Assembly: GCA_020845495.1 (NCBI GenBank)
Contig: JADLFM010000207.1
Coordinates: 1 to 49,350, forward strand
DNA length: 49,350 nucleotides
Source of the DNA: Chloroflexota bacterium
GTDB lineage: Bacteria; Chloroflexota; UBA6077; JACCZL01
Reading direction: 5' to 3'
Positions 37,619 through 45,303 of the stretch are shown in pieces. Each line of letters begins with the position of its first letter. The first letter of the stretch is position 1. The notes beneath the pieces are model-generated. The model had not been told where the DNA came from, did no database searches, and saw only the letters and a program-made list of their open reading frames with translations. The translations under genes and the position numbers were made by a program.

Positions 37619-39091
37619 TCACGCCTCGTCTTCGGCAGGGGCCTCTTCGTCGTCCTCGGGCTCGGGTGGATCTCCGGGCTCGGGTTCCTCCGGCTCCATC
37701 TCAGCTGCCTCGGCCTGAACCTTCCGGGCGTCCATGTCGATGCGCGTGTCCATGCTCCACTCGTCTCCACCGAAGCGGCTGATCGCCACCTCTTCGGGCG
37801 TGAGCACGCCGGCATCGACGTAGGCCTTGTCGGCGGTCGCGACCTTCGACCTGATCTCAGCCACCTCGGCCTCGGTCGCCTTCCACAGCGGCTCGAACTT
37901 GACGGTCCACTTCTCCGGCTCGGCGCCAGCGGTCGGCCCTTCGCTCGAGAGGAATATGAGCCGCACGAGCTTATTCAGCTTCGGCCGAAGGGTGAGCTCG
38001 CGATCGGCTTCCTGATCGTCGTACCACCAGCGGGTGTTGGCATCGCCGGTGGCGTTCAGCCCAGCGGGGGCCTCGCCGAAGAGGAGGGACACCGGCATCT
38101 GCGCGGCTGCGGCGAAGCGGGTGGCGACGCGATCGAGAAGCTCAGCCAGGCCTGCGACCGGCGTCTGCTGACGGGAGAAGTCGTCCTCGGCGTCGATGAC
38201 GAGGCTGCGCAGTACCGACCTCGCCATGTCGAGGTTCTGAATGCGCTTCGTCACCACGTCGTCTTCGTTCGACATGAAGAGCTCGGCGAGGCCCTTCAGC
38301 TTGTAGACGCCCTGGGCGAAGTCGCTGATGAGGTTCGGCACGGCAGCGAAGGACAACTGGAAGTCGCTGAGCGGCTCCACCAGCCGGTTCAACACGCTGT
38401 CGCCCCATCCACGGTTCTCGGTGGTGGCGCGCTTGCTGACCGCGATGCCGTCGAAGCGGATGATGCGCGAGGCGTGCACGGTGAAGCCGGGGCCGCTGGG
38501 GACGCCACCCGAGGCCTCGCGTCGCACCTGGTACACCGTGGGCTGCCCGTACCCCCCCGAGAGGGGGTTCGTGTTCCACCGGAGCGGCCAGATCTCTCGG
38601 GGCCGCAGCACCACGAGGTACCGCACGGCCTTCACGGTGGCTTCGCGCACCGGCAGTTCGAGGTTGGCCTGGCCGTCATCGACGCCCATCAGCAGAGCGG
38701 CCCCGCCGTATGCGCGCGCGTACTGGCCAGCCTTGATCATGTTCATCGTCGCACTGAGCTCATCCAGCCGCGCCTGCATGCCCTCTTCGGCTTCCTTCGT
38801 CTCGGTACCATCTTCGTCGATGCGCTCGGCATATGGCTTGCCGGGCTCACGCTTCTCGAGCTCGCTGACGTTCACGGAGAAGCCGTTGCGCAGCTGAACC
38901 TTCGGCGCCGTTTCGATGATGCGGGCAGCCATGTCGTCGCCACGCCACATCTCCTCGGCCGTGAGCTCGTCGACGAAGTTCCGCGCGTACTTCGCGCCCA
39001 GGCGCTTGTCGCGCGAGAGGTCCCCCACCTTCGTGAAGACGTTCGACCACCCGTCGACGCGACGCTTCGCTGGCTTCTTCGCCTTGGCCAT
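37619..39091 (-). CDS. Portal protein, DUF1073-like
   Basis: This 490-residue protein forms the ring at the head vertex through which DNA is packaged. DUF1073-like segments include RDKRLGAKYARNFVDELTAE, ARAYGGAALLMGVDDGQANL, IRFDGIAVSKRATTENRGWG, and SLLFGEAPAGLNATGDANTR. The C-terminal 40 residues are a very acidic Pro/Glu tail. ATG 39091 begins MAKAKKPAKR. It follows the large terminase and precedes MuF, the usual packaging order. Confidence 0.85.
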   Translation of the reverse strand: MAKAKKPAKRRVDGWSNVFTKVGDLSRDKRLGAKYARNFVDELTAEEMWRGDDMAARIIETAPKVQLRNGFSVNVSELEKREPGKPYAERIDEDGTETKEAEEGMQARLDELSATMNMIKAGQYARAYGGAALLMGVDDGQANLELPVREATVKAVRYLVVLRPREIWPLRWNTNPLSGGYGQPTVYQVRREASGGVPSGPGFTVHASRIIRFDGIAVSKRATTENRGWGDSVLNRLVEPLSDFQLSFAAVPNLISDFAQGVYKLKGLAELFMSNEDDVVTKRIQNLDMARSVLRSLVIDAEDDFSRQQTPVAGLAELLDRVATRFAAAAQMPVSLLFGEAPAGLNATGDANTRWWYDDQEADRELTLRPKLNKLVRLIFLSSEGPTAGAEPEKWTVKFEPLWKATEAEVAEIRSKVATADKAYVDAGVLTPEEVAISRFGGDEWSMDTRIDMDARKVQAEAAEMEPEEPEPGDPPEPEDDEEAPAEDEA

Positions 39092-39110
39092 GCGGGGCAC
39101 CGTACAACGA

Positions 39111-40637
39111 TCAGCCGGCCTGCGCTCGTGCGCGCGCGGCTGCTGCGCCGCCACCCGTGAGGTGAGCAAAGCCCTGCGACACGCTGTCGGCCTGGTCGTC
39201 GTGACCCACCGGAAGCGAGGTCATCTCTTCCACGTAGGCCTTCGTCCACGGGCCTCGCACCAGCACCATCGGAGAGACGTTCGAGAACCCGGAGAGCGGC
39301 TTCCAGTACTCCTCCTTGGGCCCCGTCTTGCGGACCGGGATGATCTGGTACCCAAGCAACGGCCGGGTCTGCCAGTTGGAGATCACCGTCTTGCCGGCGC
39401 TGCCGGGCTCCTGCTCCATGAGGATCGGCACCCTGCGACCGTCGCTTGATGCCGTGGCGACAACCCGACGCTCGGTCGGGCCCGGGTCTTCTCGGAAGCG
39501 ATCGATGTGCGCCACGACGAAACGCGGGGCGCTCTTGGCATCAGGCTTCCACAGCCCCACCTTCGCGCCCACCGACCAGTCGGGGTCCTTGCCGGGCTGC
39601 TCCTTCGTCGCCGCGAAGTCCCAGCTACGCAGCCATCGGATGTTGGGAGGTTCCACCTCCACCCACTCGAAGCAGGTGATGTTGAAGAACTGCCCGCTGG
39701 CCAGCGCGTCCCAGTCACCATGCTCCAACTGCGCGCGGGTGATCGGATCGAGCTTCGACAACTGTGCCTTGTACGAGGGCAGGTCGAGACCGGGGTTGTC
39801 GGCTGCGAAGGAAGGCACGAAGTGTGCGCCCTCGGCCTGCAGCCCCTGGAGGCGAGCCGACTCCACAGCGTCGCTGGACGGTGGCGAGACGTACAACCGG
39901 GGCGCCGGCAGCGGGGCGCTCTTCTCGCGCTGCGCCCGGAGATCCTCCCGAACGTCCCGGCCGCTGACGACGTGCCGAGCGTGCTCGATGAAGCGTTCCT
40001 TCACCCATGCCTGCCCAGGACCGCCCGGGTTTGCAGACGCTCGCACGCGCAACGGGAGTGCTTCGTGCTTCAGCCTGCGCACACGCGAGAACAGGTACCG
40101 GTAGTGCTTCTCGGTCCACTGCCCGAGCTCGTCGATGAACAGGAAGTGGAAGCGCGCGCCCTGGTACCGCAGCAGGTCGCGGTCGAACTGCATGTAGCCG
40201 AAGTGGATCGAGCTCTCCGGCTTCCCGGGCTGGGTCTGGAAGAAGTAGCTGTTGCTCTCGTCGTCCCAGCGACAGAGACCAGCGGCTTCAGCGCCTGCGA
40301 ACCACCCGCGCGCTCTGGCGAGGATCGCATCGGGCATCAGCAGATCCACCTTCGTGCGCCGGAAGATGCCGGCCGAGTACCCGGGCACGTCGATGTACTG
40401 CAGCGCCGCCATCAGTCCGGCGTCCGACTTGCCACCACCAGCGGCGCCTCCAAAGAGGGCCTCCTCACACGTCAGTGCCAGGAACTCCAGTTGCTGGGGC
40501 GATGGTGGATGTGGGATCAATGCCCTGGCCGATCGCAGCGACTGCGTCGCTCGCGCTGCTCGCAGCGATCGCAGTTCCCCCAGCGCGAGTTTCGCCAACG
40601 AGGGCCGAGAGCGCTCGCTCAAGAAGTTGGTCTTCAC
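39111..40637 (-). CDS. terL: Terminase large subunit
   Basis: This protein, up to 508 residues, is the packaging ATPase and nuclease. Walker A is GGAAGGGKS (63-71 in the longest form), Walker B is FLFIDE (165-170), and the nuclease domain shows LRSWDFA, ILMEQEPG and HDDQADSVSQ. The start is ambiguous. GTG 40637 has GAGGGAG upstream but overlaps terS by 173 bases. TTG 40520 would give the compact N-terminus of related proteins (IPHPPSPQQLEFLAL) and a 56-base overlap. No intein is visible. Confidence 0.9.
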   Translation of the reverse strand: MKTNFLSERSRPSLAKLALGELRSLRAARATQSLRSARALIPHPPSPQQLEFLALTCEEALFGGAAGGGKSDAGLMAALQYIDVPGYSAGIFRRTKVDLLMPDAILARARGWFAGAEAAGLCRWDDESNSYFFQTQPGKPESSIHFGYMQFDRDLLRYQGARFHFLFIDELGQWTEKHYRYLFSRVRRLKHEALPLRVRASANPGGPGQAWVKERFIEHARHVVSGRDVREDLRAQREKSAPLPAPRLYVSPPSSDAVESARLQGLQAEGAHFVPSFAADNPGLDLPSYKAQLSKLDPITRAQLEHGDWDALASGQFFNITCFEWVEVEPPNIRWLRSWDFAATKEQPGKDPDWSVGAKVGLWKPDAKSAPRFVVAHIDRFREDPGPTERRVVATASSDGRRVPILMEQEPGSAGKTVISNWQTRPLLGYQIIPVRKTGPKEEYWKPLSGFSNVSPMVLVRGPWTKAYVEEMTSLPVGHDDQADSVSQGFAHLTGGGAAAARARAQAG

Positions 40638-41049
40638 CGGCGAACTCCCTCTTCAGCCGATCGATGGCGGCCGTCAGTTCTTGTTCCACAACCACATGCA
40701 CCCGAGCGCCGAACGCCTCGGGCTCCGTGACGCTGGCGATGAATGCGATCCCGCGCCAGTCCTTCCGTTCCGTCGCCTTCTTCGCGATGTCCGCCCGGTA
40801 CCACCTGCGGCGCTTCGCCCTGGCCTGCTCAAGGGCGTGCAGAAAATCCCGGTAGATGCCCTTCTTCTGGGCCTCACCCTTACGCACCCACATCAGGGCC
40901 GTGTTGCGCGCCACCCCAACCAAAAGGCATGCGTCAGTGAGCGTGGCTCCGAGAGTGATCTCGTCCAACATCCTCTTCTGCACATCCGGGGTGAGGAGCG
41001 GCTGACGACCCCTCCTCCGGATGGCTTTGGGCACTTCGGCGTCCTTCAC
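40465..41049 (-). CDS. terS: Terminase small subunit
   Basis: This 194-residue protein has an N-terminal HTH (about 24-54: DEITLGATLTDACLLVGVAR and on), a helical core (DFLHALEQARAKRRRWYR), and an Ala/Ser/Gly-rich tail overlapping terL. This is typical of small terminases, which recognise phage DNA and load the large subunit. GTG 41049 overlaps the stop of the upstream nucleotide hydrolase gene and has AAGG upstream. The overlap with terL suggests translational coupling. Confidence 0.75.
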   Translation of the reverse strand: MKDAEVPKAIRRRGRQPLLTPDVQKRMLDEITLGATLTDACLLVGVARNTALMWVRKGEAQKKGIYRDFLHALEQARAKRRRWYRADIAKKATERKDWRGIAFIASVTEPEAFGARVHVVVEQELTAAIDRLKREFAGEDQLLERALSALVGETRAGGTAIAASSASDAVAAIGQGIDPTSTIAPATGVPGTDV

Positions 41050-41465
41050 GTCTTGACCTTACCGCCAGGCGGAACCCGCGTGGGAGCGGGGCGTGGCGCA
41101 GGCCGATCCGACGCAAGCAGCCTCCGGTCGTCGGTCCCCTTCGCGCGCATCGTGAGGCCCAGCAGCATCAGCACGCAGCATCCGGCATGCGCGAGGTGGC
41201 GATGACCCGACTCCGGGTCGCGATCCTCTCCGCGAGCCCACGCCGTGAGATGGCGCAGAGCAGCGGCCAGCAGCCGTCCCCACGCCATGCCGAGCTCCCA
41301 GTTGCGATCGGAGTACTTCCGAGCGCCGTATGTGAAGACCTGCGCCACCTCGTCCATTGCATCGAACGGGACGAGATCCCACCGGGCCTTGTCGGTGTCC
41401 TGCTTGACCGCCTCGATCAACTGGCTGCGGCAGTTCACGTCCTCGGGCTGCTTCGGCCACTTCAT
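41046..41465 (-). CDS. MazZ-like dATP/dGTP diphosphohydrolase
   Basis: This 139-residue protein carries the pattern of the dGTP/dATP diphosphohydrolase N-terminal family: RWDLVPFDAMDEVAQVFTYG, ARKYSDRNWE, and GEDRDPESGHRHLAHAG. Such enzymes remove dATP/dGTP. In some phages (MazZ) they supply the 2-aminoadenine route together with PurZ. No PurZ is seen here, so the simpler role is nucleotide-pool control. Placed directly before terS with overlapping start/stop. Confidence 0.65.
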   Translation of the reverse strand: MKWPKQPEDVNCRSQLIEAVKQDTDKARWDLVPFDAMDEVAQVFTYGARKYSDRNWELGMAWGRLLAAALRHLTAWARGEDRDPESGHRHLAHAGCCVLMLLGLTMRAKGTDDRRLLASDRPAPRPAPTRVPPGGKVKT

Positions 41466-41752
41466 CGGGCCTTCCGATGCTCGTCCGCGTTCGGGCAGGT
41501 GGCGAAGTGGCTCGTGTACCGGTTCCGTTTCGCGTCGTGACGCGCCGGGTCGAACTTCTCCACCAGCAGGGTGCCGTATTCACCACCACGCAGCGTGAGC
41601 ACGAGGGTTCCGCCATTGGGTGGGGGGCGCTGATCGGCAACTGCATCGACCGGCATCTTCTTCTGCGATCGCTCCCACTCGCCCCACAGCACGTCGGCGC
41701 CGCAGGAGCGGCACTTCGTGGGCTTGGTCACTGGATCGCGGCGCCGCATCAC
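41462..41752 (-). CDS. Small zinc-ribbon protein
   Basis: This 96-residue protein has an N-terminal zinc-ribbon half (KCRSCGADVLWGEWERSQKK) and a later SHFATCPNADEHRKAR, giving Cys-x2-Cys plus a distant Cys/His pair. This is a common small phage protein of unknown function. It overlaps both neighbours by ATGA, so it belongs to the coupled 41046-42609 series. Confidence 0.65.
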   Translation of the reverse strand: MMRRRDPVTKPTKCRSCGADVLWGEWERSQKKMPVDAVADQRPPPNGGTLVLTLRGGEYGTLLVEKFDPARHDAKRNRYTSHFATCPNADEHRKAR

Positions 41753-42609
41753 GCGCCTCCCTTCAGGCGACGGACCTCATTGAGCAGGCCGTCGATGCTC
41801 CAGTGGTTGACGTCGGCCGGATCGAGCACCCGGCGCAGCGATGCAGCCACGTCAGACCGCCCCTCCATGCGTCCAGAGTTGAAGATCGGGCCGTCGACGA
41901 CGTTCGCGCGACGAGCCTCCTCGAGCGCGATGACCGCCGACCGCATGCGTCGCTCCATGTCGGAGACGAGGCTGCGCGCAGCTTCCACCCACTTCGCCCG
42001 CACGGCATCGTTGAGGTCGGGCCACCTGGGCACCGGTCGGCCGTCGAAGGTGACCCACGGCGTGTGGCCCGTCTCGTTGTAGGCGTCGAACGCCTGGCGC
42101 GCGATCTCCTGCCAGCGATCCTCGGTGGTGCCCCAGGCCCACTCGGGGCTCACCTCCGCAGCTTCGCGCTCGAGCCGCTTGAAGGCCTCAATGATGGTCT
42201 CGGGCGGCGCCACCTCCACGCCGGCCTGTCCCTCCGCGTGGTTCGCGTAGCCGATGCCTTCGCAGAGCTTTTCGTACATGCCCTGCCACTCGTTGGATCG
42301 CGCGATGGCGGCACCGAGCGCCCGATCGGTGGCGTTGCAGGCTCGCTCCACGATCGCGTCCACCTCGCTAGGCTCGTAGAGCCTGGGCGCCAGGGACTCG
42401 TGGTCGACCGAGATCACCTCGGCGAGGAAGTACCTCGTGTCGGAGGATGGCTCTGACTGCATCGCGGCGAATGCCACGCGGTTGGGCTCGAACCGCAGGT
42501 ACACCTGCCCTCCCCAGATCACGGCCTCCGGGAACTCCTCCCCTGCGATGCACACCGAGCCGATGCGCTCGCCATCCAACTTCGCGTGGAAGTCGATCGT
42601 CAGACTCAT
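41749..42609 (-). CDS. Hypothetical protein
   Basis: This 286-residue protein opens with a beta-rich segment (SLTIDFHAKLDGERIGSVCI). Its C-terminal 200 residues are mostly helical and charged (AIARSNEWQGMYEKLCEGIG; IARQAFDAYNETGHTPWVTF). I recognise no domain with confidence. ATG 42609 overlaps the stop of the upstream TM protein. It may be a nucleic-acid metabolism accessory given its neighbours, but this is only positional. Confidence 0.55.
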   Translation of the reverse strand: MSLTIDFHAKLDGERIGSVCIAGEEFPEAVIWGGQVYLRFEPNRVAFAAMQSEPSSDTRYFLAEVISVDHESLAPRLYEPSEVDAIVERACNATDRALGAAIARSNEWQGMYEKLCEGIGYANHAEGQAGVEVAPPETIIEAFKRLEREAAEVSPEWAWGTTEDRWQEIARQAFDAYNETGHTPWVTFDGRPVPRWPDLNDAVRAKWVEAARSLVSDMERRMRSAVIALEEARRANVVDGPIFNSGRMEGRSDVAASLRRVLDPADVNHWSIDGLLNEVRRLKGGA

Positions 42610-42854
42610 GACCGCCCCTCCAACCGGATGCCGCGCAGCGCTGCCTCGCGCCGGATGAGTTCGGCGCCGTTGCTGTCGCCGTTCGCCTGGGCACGCGCAA
42701 GCGCCTGCTCGAAGATGCCGCGCTCGGCGCACCGCTCGACTCGACCAAGCCGCTGCTTCGGCCGCAACATCGCGATCCACCATCCAGCGTTCGTGACCAG
42801 TACGCCGACGACGAGCCCAAGCACTCCGATCACCACCACGTTCTGCTGTTGCAT
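42606..42854 (-). CDS. Small single-TM protein
   Basis: This 82-residue protein has an N-terminal transmembrane helix at about 6-28 (VVVIGVLGLVVGVLVTNAGW), then a charged helical cytoplasmic tail (QRLGRVERCAERGIFEQALA). GCAGGAAGGGGAA lies just upstream of ATG 42854, identical to the early RBS class. Located among methylation genes, far from lysis genes. It may be a membrane-linked superinfection or defence-related protein, but there is no direct evidence. Confidence 0.55.
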   Translation of the reverse strand: MQQQNVVVIGVLGLVVGVLVTNAGWWIAMLRPKQRLGRVERCAERGIFEQALARAQANGDSNGAELIRREAALRGIRLEGRS

Positions 42855-42878
42855 GCGTTTCCCCTTCCTGCGGTTGAA

Positions 42879-44141
42879 CTACAGCTTCACGACCTTCTGC
42901 TGCGTGAACGCCTCCCATCGGGCGATCGTGCGCTGGACGTAGACCGGATCGAGTTCGATGGCGCAGCACTTCCGCTGCAGACGTTCGCAGGCCATCAGCG
43001 TGGTGCCGCTCCCGGAGAACGGCTCCAGCACCACCTGGCCTGGCGCGCTCGAGTTCCGGAGCATCGCCTCCACGAGTTCCACCGGCTTCATCGTCGGATG
43101 ATCGTCGCTGCGCTTCGGCTTCGGGAAGGCGAACACCGAGGTCTGCGCGTTGTCGCCGTACCAGCCCTTGCCGCCGCGCCCACGTCGCCCGCTCTCGGCT
43201 GCCTTCATCCCGTAGATGATCGGCTCGTGCATGTAGTGGTAGTCGGCATGGCCCAGCACCAGCGAATCCTTCACCCAGGCGAGCCCCTGCTTGAAGACGA
43301 AGTGCTTGGTGAAGCGCTCGTAGAAGACCAGCGAGTTCGCCCCGGCAGGATGCGCGACGTAGATGAACGCCCCCGGCTTCATCTTGCGAGCGACCTGCGC
43401 GAACACCTTGTCGAGCAGAGCCCCGAGTCCATCGGCTCCGTCGTTGTGGACCTTCCCGGCCTTCGACTCGTAGCTGACGCCGTATGGCGGATCGGTCCAG
43501 ACCCCATCAGGCGCGGCATCGGCGCAGACGAAGTCGATGTCGTCGCCACTCGTGCTGTCCCCGCAGAGCAGCCGATGATTCCCGAGCGAGAAGAGATCCC
43601 CGGTCTTCACCCAGAGGTTCCCGGCCTCCGGGATGTCGTCCGGATCGGACGCACCAAGTGCCGCGCGCGCCGCGTCGTTGATCATCTTGTCCACGTCGTC
43701 GCCGTCGAACCCGGTGCCAATGAGCGCCTCGGGGCCAGCCTTCGCGAGATCGATGAGCACGCGCTCGAGCATGGCGTCGTCCCACCCGCCGAGTTCCACG
43801 AGCCGGTTGGCCGCCACGAGGAAGGCTTCGGCCTCGGCATCGTCCTTCGACGCCCAGCCCCGCTGCACCGGAAGGAGCCAGTCGACGATGTCGGCGGCCC
43901 CATCGAGCACCGTTGAGATGCCAGCCGGCGTCTGCATGCGGCTCTCGCGATACATCGAGCGCAGCGCCTCAACCCGCCCATGTCCGCTCACCAGTCGCCC
44001 GGTTCGGTCATCGACGATCACGGCATCGTTGAACCCGAACCGAAGGATCGACTGCTGCAGCGCGCCGATGTCGTGGCCCTTCACGTTGCGTGGCGCGATC
44101 GGAACAGCGCTCAACGGCATGTACTCGATGCGCCTCGTCAC
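42879..44141 (-). CDS. DNA methyltransferase with ParB-like N-terminal domain
   Basis: This 420-residue protein has a ParB-like domain at about 1-60 (PLSAVPIAPRNVKGHDIGAL, then RLVSGHGRVEAL). A methylase domain from about 180 has the catalytic DPPY at 217-220 and an SAM-binding motif VVLEPFSGSGTTLMACERL near the C-terminus. Motif IV before the SAM motif indicates a beta-class N6-adenine or N4-cytosine enzyme. I chose GTG 44141, preceded by AAGGGAAGG. It probably protects phage DNA from restriction or marks its own DNA. Specificity cannot be read from sequence. Confidence 0.85.
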   Translation of the reverse strand: MTRRIEYMPLSAVPIAPRNVKGHDIGALQQSILRFGFNDAVIVDDRTGRLVSGHGRVEALRSMYRESRMQTPAGISTVLDGAADIVDWLLPVQRGWASKDDAEAEAFLVAANRLVELGGWDDAMLERVLIDLAKAGPEALIGTGFDGDDVDKMINDAARAALGASDPDDIPEAGNLWVKTGDLFSLGNHRLLCGDSTSGDDIDFVCADAAPDGVWTDPPYGVSYESKAGKVHNDGADGLGALLDKVFAQVARKMKPGAFIYVAHPAGANSLVFYERFTKHFVFKQGLAWVKDSLVLGHADYHYMHEPIIYGMKAAESGRRGRGGKGWYGDNAQTSVFAFPKPKRSDDHPTMKPVELVEAMLRNSSAPGQVVLEPFSGSGTTLMACERLQRKCCAIELDPVYVQRTIARWEAFTQQKVVKL

Positions 44142-44341
44142 GGTGCCTTCCCTTCGTCCGCGTCCAGCTTGCCCTGCCCAACCCCGGCGACGCGACTGCA
44201 GAACGCGTCGTCCTTGCACTGGAATCCGTGCGCCACCTGATCGCCCGGCAGGCAGACCCAGGAGGTCTCAGCGACATGCTCGGGCCGCAGCCAGGTGCCG
44301 CAGCGCACGCACTGCCGGTAGCCGTGCTTATCCGGAGTCAT
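44138..44341 (-). CDS. Small Cys-rich protein
   Basis: This 67-residue protein contains CVRCGTWL followed by WVCLPGDQVAHGFQC and DDAFCSRV, five cysteines that may form a zinc ribbon. It overlaps the upstream stop (ATGA) and the downstream methylase start. The RBS GGAGG lies before ATG 44341. It may be a small nucleic-acid-binding accessory. Not assigned to a named family. Confidence 0.55.
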   Translation of the reverse strand: MTPDKHGYRQCVRCGTWLRPEHVAETSWVCLPGDQVAHGFQCKDDAFCSRVAGVGQGKLDADEGKAP

Positions 44342-44490
44342 CGCGTCCTCCGGGCAGACGGAGGCCTCGCGCCGTCATCGATGCCGCGAGATGAAGTGGA
44401 AGCCGCCGTGCCAGCATCGCCCGGAAGGGGATCTAGGCGCTGGAGGCGTCGTGAAGGTCCACCGAGAAGCTGCCACCCGTCAAGGATCAT
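44338..44490 (-). CDS. Small hypothetical protein
   Basis: This 50-residue frame starts MILDGWQLLGGPSRRLQRLD and ends in an Arg/Ser/Pro-rich tail. Its ATG overlaps the Dam-like methylase stop and its TGA overlaps the next ATG, the same coupling pattern seen in this whole region, which is the main support. The composition is basic and disordered. It could be a real small gene or a spacer. Confidence 0.4.
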   Translation of the reverse strand: MILDGWQLLGGPSRRLQRLDPLPGDAGTAASTSSRGIDDGARPPSARRTR

Positions 44491-45101
44491 CGCGGCCAGC
44501 CCTCCACGAGGAAGGCCCAGTCCCGGTTCGCAGGAAGGCTGGAAGCGAGGGCTGGGGCAACAGGTCGGCGCGTCGGGTGCGCGTAGAAGACCATCGCGCT
44601 CGGGAACGGGGCGCCCGTCTCCATGCCGTCGAACGGCAACCGCTCGTCGTGGAAGTACACGCCGGTGATGAGCCGGTCCCACCGGTACCAGTGGACCCCG
44701 GTGTGCGGAACGAAGGCGACTGAGCGCAGCCGCCCAGGCTTCTGATCGCGGCACATCACGAAGTTCTGCCACCAGTCGGTGTCGACGCGCGCGGGCACCA
44801 GCGCGAGCCCCATGGCGCGTTCGAGCATCGCGCTGTCGCGCGCCTTCGCCATCCAGCCACCGATCTGCCGGCCATATGGCGGGTTCATCCAGAACGTTTC
44901 ACCCTCCCAGGACTGCGCGAGGCCGTTGTCGGCCTCCGAGAAGAACTTTGGGTGCTTCGCGTTCTCCTCGTTCGCGCAGACATCGATGGTGAAGTGCATC
45001 AGCCCATCGAGCCAGTCATAGATGTGCGGAGGCGTCGCGCGCACCATCGTCGTCGATGCGGTCATGACGCGCATCGCGTTCCTTCGTCCTGCTGCTTGCA
45101 T
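44487..45101 (-). CDS. Phage Dam-family adenine methyltransferase
   Basis: This 204-residue protein matches phage N6-adenine methylases of the Dam family. The catalytic motif is MNPPYGRQ (Asn73-Tyr76), preceded by FTIDVCANEENAKHPKFFSE and followed by PARVDTDWWQ and a YHWYRWDR-like region (VHWYRWDRLITGVYF). The family commonly methylates adenine in GATC, though specificity here is untested. ATG 45101 follows GAGGAAGGGGAAACC, ruling out the longer upstream frame. Its presence matters for the cluster of GATC sites in the candidate origin at 48661-48699. Confidence 0.85.
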   Translation of the reverse strand: MQAAGRRNAMRVMTASTTMVRATPPHIYDWLDGLMHFTIDVCANEENAKHPKFFSEADNGLAQSWEGETFWMNPPYGRQIGGWMAKARDSAMLERAMGLALVPARVDTDWWQNFVMCRDQKPGRLRSVAFVPHTGVHWYRWDRLITGVYFHDERLPFDGMETGAPFPSAMVFYAHPTRRPVAPALASSLPANRDWAFLVEGWPR

Positions 45102-45129
45102 CGGTTTCCCCTTCCTCGAGTTGAGGTCG

Positions 45130-45303
45130 TCACCTTCGGTCGTTGGGCCCGCTGAGGTCAAGCCGCTTCGCTCGGCGGAAGGCCCGGTCCAACATCTTCT
45201 GCTGATCGTCGCTGCGCTCACGTCGCAGTCCGATGGCCTCTCGGATCGCCAGCGTAGCGATGCCGATCGCCAGGGCCGCCAGCACGAAGATGCTCAGGTC
45301 CAT
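45130..45303 (-). CDS. Small single-TM protein
   Basis: This 57-residue protein has one N-terminal transmembrane helix (SIFVLAALAIGIATLAIREA) and a basic cytoplasmic tail (RRERSDDQQKMLDRAFRRAK). It starts at ATG 45303 inside the end of the RuvC-like gene, overlapping its stop by ten bases. It lies in the replication region, not the lysis region. Possible roles are membrane anchoring of replication or superinfection exclusion. No family recognised. Confidence 0.55.
   Translation of the reverse strand: MDLSIFVLAALAIGIATLAIREAIGLRRERSDDQQKMLDRAFRRAKRLDLSGPNDRR

Noticed and set aside
37619..39091. Anti-CBASS Acb1-type enzyme (a name sometimes attached to DUF1073 proteins)
   Set aside because: I see no paired H-x-T motifs of 2H phosphodiesterases. 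Position, length and sequence fit a portal protein.
36995..39160. Long plus-strand open frame opposite portal and MuF genes
   Set aside because: It is antisense to well-supported packaging genes, with composition typical of a high-GC shadow frame and no domain recognised.
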